From NCBI RefSeq assembly GCF_000826645.1, contig NZ_JXJP01000020.1:62001-126000 (forward strand): DNA of 64,000 bases. The letters are read 5' to 3'. This DNA comes from Psychroserpens mesophilus. GTDB taxonomy: Bacteria > Bacteroidota > Bacteroidia > Flavobacteriales > Flavobacteriaceae. The position numbers and the translations under genes were made by a program. The notes beneath the pieces were generated by a model. That model was given only the letters and a program-made list of their open reading frames with translations, searched no databases and was not told the origin of the DNA. Position 1 is the stretch's first letter; each line of letters opens with the position of its first letter. This document shows positions 61,349-64,000 of the stretch, one piece after another.

Positions 61349-61927
61349 TTGACAGACAACGAATTCATAGAAGCACTAAAAAGTAAGAGTCGAGCCTCGT
61401 ACAGTAAATTAATTGATGACTATCAGCATAAGGTTTATGCAACCTGTTTGTCGTTTATTCCTAATAAAGAAGATGCTGAAGACATTGCTCAAGAAGTTTT
61501 TGTTGAGGTGTTTAATTCAATTTCTAAATTTAAAGGTGATTCTGCACTTTCGACATGGATTTACAGAATCACAACCAATAAATGCTTAGAATTTATAAGA
61601 AAACGTAACACTAAAAAACGTTTTGCTTTTTTACAATCGCTCACAGGAGAGGGATTTGAAATTGACAGGTCTAAATATTTTACCGAAATGAATCATCCTG
61701 GAATTATTTTAGAGAATAAGGAAAAAAATGAAACACTTTTTCTCGCTATAAATGGTTTGCCAGAAGCCCAACGTTTGGTTTTTACCTTGCATAAAGTCGA
61801 TGGTAAAAGTTATCAGGAAGTCTCTGATATTACAGAAAAAAGTCTGTCATCAGTAGAATCCTTAATGTTTAGGGCAAAAAAGAATTTACAAAATACATTA
61901 GAAAATTATTATAAAAATGAACAGTAG
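61349..61927 (+). CDS. ECF-type RNA polymerase sigma factor
   Basis: A 192-residue sigma-70 family factor. Region 2 includes DAEDIAQEVFVEVFNSISKF and STWIYRITTNKCLEFIRKR, and region 4 includes KSYQEVSDITEKSLSSVESLMFRAKKNL (shown as YQEVSDITEKSLSSVESLMF). It starts with TTG at 61349; no in-frame ATG is near and the conserved N-terminus LTDNEFIEALK supports it. It is followed by a small membrane protein gene that could encode the anti-sigma factor. Copies of one promoter motif before this and three later units indicate its regulon. Confidence 0.9.
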   Translation: MTDNEFIEALKSKSRASYSKLIDDYQHKVYATCLSFIPNKEDAEDIAQEVFVEVFNSISKFKGDSALSTWIYRITTNKCLEFIRKRNTKKRFAFLQSLTGEGFEIDRSKYFTEMNHPGIILENKEKNETLFLAINGLPEAQRLVFTLHKVDGKSYQEVSDITEKSLSSVESLMFRAKKNLQNTLENYYKNEQ

Positions 61928-61957
61928 CGCAAGTTTTTTAAAACTTATGCATCTAAA
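61927..61957 (+). promoter_or_regulatory. ECF-type promoter before the putative anti-sigma gene
   Basis: GCGCAAGTT (61927-61935), 14-bp spacer, CATCTAAA (61950-61957). It overlaps the sigma stop codon and its -10 lies only 11 bp before the next ATG, so the transcript would be nearly leaderless. Confidence 0.75.
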
Positions 61958-61966
61958 TAATTAGTT

Positions 61967-62278
61967 ATGAAATCTAATATTAAAATTAATAAAAAAGTTC
62001 AGGATACGTTTGATTCAATTGAATCAATACAAGACGTAAAAGCATCGCCTTTTTTTAAGGATAAAACCTTAGATTGTTTATTTGTTAAACAGGAAGAAAC
62101 ACAAAAATATTGGTCATGGTTTACACCTCAATTACAGTTAGTGACATTAACCTTTGTAATTGTTTTGAATGCATTTGCATTTACTAAGTTAAAAGAAACA
62201 ACGTATAATGAGAATATAAACCAGTTTGCTGAAACTTACGGTTTAACTCCAACTACTGAAACCTCATTATTTAATTAA
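61967..62278 (+). CDS. Small single-pass membrane protein, candidate anti-sigma factor
   Basis: A 103-residue protein with a cytoplasmic N-terminal ~50 residues, one membrane helix (about 62-77, LVTLTFVIVLNAFAFT) and a short extracytoplasmic C-terminus. The position directly after an ECF sigma gene and the topology suit an anti-sigma factor, but no ZAS Cys/His motif or known domain is present. Its own ECF-type promoter would give feedback control. The next gene follows after 3 bp. Confidence 0.6.
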   Translation: MKSNIKINKKVQDTFDSIESIQDVKASPFFKDKTLDCLFVKQEETQKYWSWFTPQLQLVTLTFVIVLNAFAFTKLKETTYNENINQFAETYGLTPTTETSLFN

Positions 62279-62281
62279 GTC

Positions 62282-62785
62282 ATGAAGAAGAATACAATTT
62301 TATACGTCTTGCTTATCTTTCTTATTATAGTTAATGGTTTTTTCTTGTTCAATTACCTGAAAGGTGGAAACGATAATAAGAGAATAGAGCCAAAAAGAAA
62401 TAGAGATTTTATTGTTAAAGAGCTCAATTTCGATGCAACACAGTTAGAGCAATTTAATGTAAAAAGTGAAGAACATCATGAAACCATGAAGCGTTTATCT
62501 GATGAAATAAAAGATCTTAAAGATAATTTATTTCCTAACTTATTTGATGAAACTATAAATGAGTCGGTCATAGATTCTTTGATGTCATTAATTTGTGTCA
62601 AAGAAAAAGAACAAGAAAAAGAAATATTTTATCATTTTAGAGCGATACAAGAAATTGCAAATGATAAGCAAAAAGAAAAATTTAAAACCATATTAATGGA
62701 TGCTTTACGTCAAAACGATCATGGAAAAAGACCTCCACCTCCCAATGGTAAAGATGATCACAGACGGCCACCACGACGTGATTAA
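62282..62785 (+). CDS. Membrane-anchored Spy/CpxP-like protein
   Basis: A 167-residue protein with one N-terminal membrane helix (about 5-25) and a helical extracytoplasmic domain containing FDATQLEQFN, a variant of the LTxxQ motif of Spy/CpxP/CnrX-type proteins. A basic Pro-rich tail (HGKRPPPPNGKDDHRRPPRR) follows. In related sigma operons such proteins sense metals or misfolded envelope proteins. Direct metal ligands are not obvious. Confidence 0.65.
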   Translation: MKKNTILYVLLIFLIIVNGFFLFNYLKGGNDNKRIEPKRNRDFIVKELNFDATQLEQFNVKSEEHHETMKRLSDEIKDLKDNLFPNLFDETINESVIDSLMSLICVKEKEQEKEIFYHFRAIQEIANDKQKEKFKTILMDALRQNDHGKRPPPPNGKDDHRRPPRRD

Positions 62786-62802
62786 TTTAAAAAAGAGACA
62801 AT

Positions 62803-62840
62803 GACCTTCATCTTAACTGAAGGTCTTATTTTTTGTTTTA
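62803..62840 (+). terminator. Intrinsic terminator after the Spy-like gene
   Basis: GACCTTCA (62803-62810) pairs with TGAAGGTC (62818-62825), 7-nt loop, followed by TTATTTTTTG. Confidence 0.85.
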
Positions 62841-62854
62841 TTTAACACTGTCAG

Positions 62855-62885
62855 GCACAAGTTATTTCAGTTTTCTACATCTAAA
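62855..62885 (+). promoter_or_regulatory. ECF-type promoter of the EF-hand operon
   Basis: GCACAAGTT (62855-62863), 14-bp spacer, CATCTAAA (62878-62885), 24 bp before the ATG at 62909. It matches the other three sites at 16 of 17 fixed positions. Confidence 0.85.
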
Positions 62886-62908
62886 TAAACATAACAATAA
62901 AATAATAA

Positions 62909-63196
62909 ATGATGAAAAGTAGCCTATTTAAAACACTAGTGATTGTATTTGGAATGACAATATGTATGTCAACTAGTTCCTATGCACAAGCAAATGGTAA
63001 GGTTCATAAAAAACCACCAACATTTGAACAGCTTCTAAAAGAAATGGATGCTAATGAAGATAGTAAGCTTTCTAAAGATGAAGTCAAAGGTCCACTAAAA
63101 GACGAATTTGATAAAGTCGATACAGATGAGGATGGATTTATTACTGAAGAAGAATTTAAAAAAGCACCTAAACCTAAAAGAAAAGAGCGTAATTAA
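62909..63196 (+). CDS. Secreted EF-hand protein
   Basis: A 95-residue protein with a signal peptide (about 1-27, ending SYAQA) and two EF-hand loops, MDANEDSKLSKDE (about 50-62) and VDTDEDGFITEEE (about 70-82). Such loops bind calcium with the Asp/Asn residues at positions 1, 3, 5 and Glu at 12. It is preceded by the ECF promoter and followed by a second EF-hand gene. Confidence 0.85.
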   Translation: MMKSSLFKTLVIVFGMTICMSTSSYAQANGKVHKKPPTFEQLLKEMDANEDSKLSKDEVKGPLKDEFDKVDTDEDGFITEEEFKKAPKPKRKERN

Positions 63197-63206
63197 AATA
63201 AATCGT

Positions 63207-63737
63207 ATGAGAACTACATTTAAAATAGCTTTTATCATTTTTACAGTACTACTCACTGCTAGTTTGCATGCTCAAGGTTCTCGAGGTGGTGGACAAAGAG
63301 GAGGAAGAGGTCAAGGTGGAAATCAACAAAGAAATAACAAACCTGATGCTACAGAAGTTTTTTCAAAATTAGACACTAACAATGATGGTGTTATTGATAA
63401 AGACGAAGCTTCAGCTGATGAGAGGGGAAAAATTGCTGAAGTTTTTGAAGAAATTGATACAAATAGTGATGAAGTAATAGATTTAGACGAGTTAAAGGCA
63501 TCACTAAACGATAGAAAAAAGCCTAAGAAAATATTTGCAGAAAAAGTTCTTAAAGAAGTTGATGATAATGAAGATGGTAGTTTAAATGAATTAGAAATTG
63601 CAGCCAAAAATAAACGAGATTTAATTGAAAACTTTCAAAAAATAGATGCAAATCAAGATAGTGAACTTGATTTGGAAGAATTAAAAACGTTTTATAATAA
63701 TATTGCCTCATCTAAGCGTAAAAAAAGAGATAATTAA
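63207..63737 (+). CDS. Secreted EF-hand repeat protein
   Basis: A 176-residue protein with a signal peptide (1-22, ending SLHAQG). I chose ATG 63207; a longer frame from 63108 runs out of frame through the preceding gene and has no RBS. A Gly/Arg/Gln-rich stretch is followed by four EF-hand-like loops: LDTNNDGVIDKDE, IDTNSDEVIDLDE, VDDNEDGSLNELE and IDANQDSELDLEE. Loop 2 and 4 lack the usual glycine at position 6. The protein probably binds calcium or another divalent metal outside the cytoplasm. Confidence 0.85.
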   Translation: MRTTFKIAFIIFTVLLTASLHAQGSRGGGQRGGRGQGGNQQRNNKPDATEVFSKLDTNNDGVIDKDEASADERGKIAEVFEEIDTNSDEVIDLDELKASLNDRKKPKKIFAEKVLKEVDDNEDGSLNELEIAAKNKRDLIENFQKIDANQDSELDLEELKTFYNNIASSKRKKRDN

Positions 63738-63765
63738 GATAATTTGATTGGTTAGTAGTTTTGTT

Positions 63766-63800
63766 AAAAAGGCTTTGTGAGAAATTGCAAAGCTTTTTTT
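63766..63800 (+). terminator. Intrinsic terminator of the EF-hand operon
   Basis: AAAAAGGCTTTG (63766-63777) pairs with CAAAGC-T7 (63788-63800), 10-nt loop, ending in a T-tract. Confidence 0.8.
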
Positions 63801-63818
63801 TATAAAAATTACAATCAA

Positions 63819-63849
63819 GCACAAGTTATTTTTTAAAAGCGCATCTAAA
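63819..63849 (+). promoter_or_regulatory. ECF-type promoter of the last gene
   Basis: GCACAAGTT (63819-63827), 14-bp spacer, CATCTAAA (63842-63849), 32 bp before the ATG at 63881. Confidence 0.85.
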
Positions 63850-63880
63850 GACATAAGATTAATATATCAAACATAAATCG

Positions 63881-64000
63881 ATGAAAAATTATTTTAAAAT
63901 TTTAATGGCATTTGTATTAGTTGCTATCGCTTTTTTTGCTTGTAGTAATGACGATAATTCTGGAAATGATGGTGATGGAGTAACCACTAATCAAGCACCT
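63881..64000 (+). CDS. Lipoprotein, 3' partial, ECF regulon member
   Basis: An open frame from ATG 63881 to the window edge gives a lipoprotein signal (MKNYFKILMAFVLVAIAFFA then Cys21) and the start of an Asp/Asn/Gly-rich linker (SNDDNSGNDGDG). The rest is outside the window, so no function can be given. The ECF-type promoter upstream puts it in the sigma regulon. Confidence 0.7.
   Translation, partial: MKNYFKILMAFVLVAIAFFACSNDDNSGNDGDGVTTNQAP

Noticed and set aside
1-64000. tRNA, rRNA, CRISPR, IS element or integrase
   Set aside because: No cloverleaf-like or repeat-spacer structure and no transposase or integrase motifs were seen by eye. A dedicated search was not possible.

Overview
The window is AT-rich, densely coded DNA from a bacterium of the phylum Bacteroidota, most likely family Flavobacteriaceae. 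Four things point there: promoters of the TAnnTTTG type, a fused CcoN-CcoO oxidase subunit, a C-terminal type IX secretion sorting domain, and many SusC/OmpA-style secreted proteins and lipoproteins. I cannot name the genus. I saw no rRNA, tRNA, CRISPR array, insertion sequence or prophage.

Layout. 1-3.4 kb: the end of a glutamate-cysteine-ligase-like/CBS protein, an AstE/aspartoacylase-family hydrolase, a PNPOx-like flavin protein and a double universal stress protein. 3.5-14.7 kb: a complete cbb3 oxidase locus on the minus strand (ccoI-hemN, then ccoS-ccoNO-ccoQ-ccoP-ccoG-ccoH-TauE/SafE) with a divergent Crp/Fnr regulator. 14.8-18.0 kb: a large BNR/sortilin-like secreted protein. 18.2-29.2 kb: a nitrous oxide reductase locus (cytochrome c, fasciclin lipoprotein, nosZ, membrane protein, nosL, nosD, nosF, nosY). 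It is followed by a probable copper-supply group: two Met/His/Cys-bearing lipoproteins, a small Cys-rich protein and a NosA/OprC-like TonB receptor. 29.2-35.1 kb: a nitric-oxide-associated group (hemerythrin, heme-copper-oxidase-like membrane protein, Ric/YtfE, Rrf2 regulator) and a divergent VWA + MoxR-type AAA pair. 35.1-44.3 kb: a TonB receptor facing a LytS/LytTR two-component pair, two YdeI-like proteins, an M28 peptidase and secreted proteins. 44.4-53.1 kb: a beta-oxidation operon (marR-fadB-fadA-acyl-CoA dehydrogenase) and a long-chain acyl-CoA ligase, with a four-helix-bundle gene broken by a stop codon lying inside the operon. 53.4-61.2 kb: an AraC regulator, purL, a secreted endonuclease and an rRNA methyltransferase. 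61.3-64.0 kb: an ECF sigma factor with EF-hand and Spy-like genes.

How it works together. The cbb3 oxidase, its copper pump and heme synthesis (HemN), the nos operon and the USP gene appear to share one FNR-type control. Each has a TGAY-N4-RTCA operator whose centre lies exactly 33 bp upstream of the centre of a TAnnTTTG-like -7 element. This fits a switch to microaerobic and N2O respiration. N2O reductase and cbb3 oxidase both need copper, which makes sense of the copper-type receptor and lipoproteins. The Rrf2/Ric/hemerythrin group would protect against NO. At the right end, four copies of GCRCAAGTT-N14-CATCTAAA precede the ECF sigma gene and three neighbouring transcription units, defining a probable autoregulated sigma regulon. 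These regulatory claims come from reading the sequence by eye and have not been computed genome-wide.
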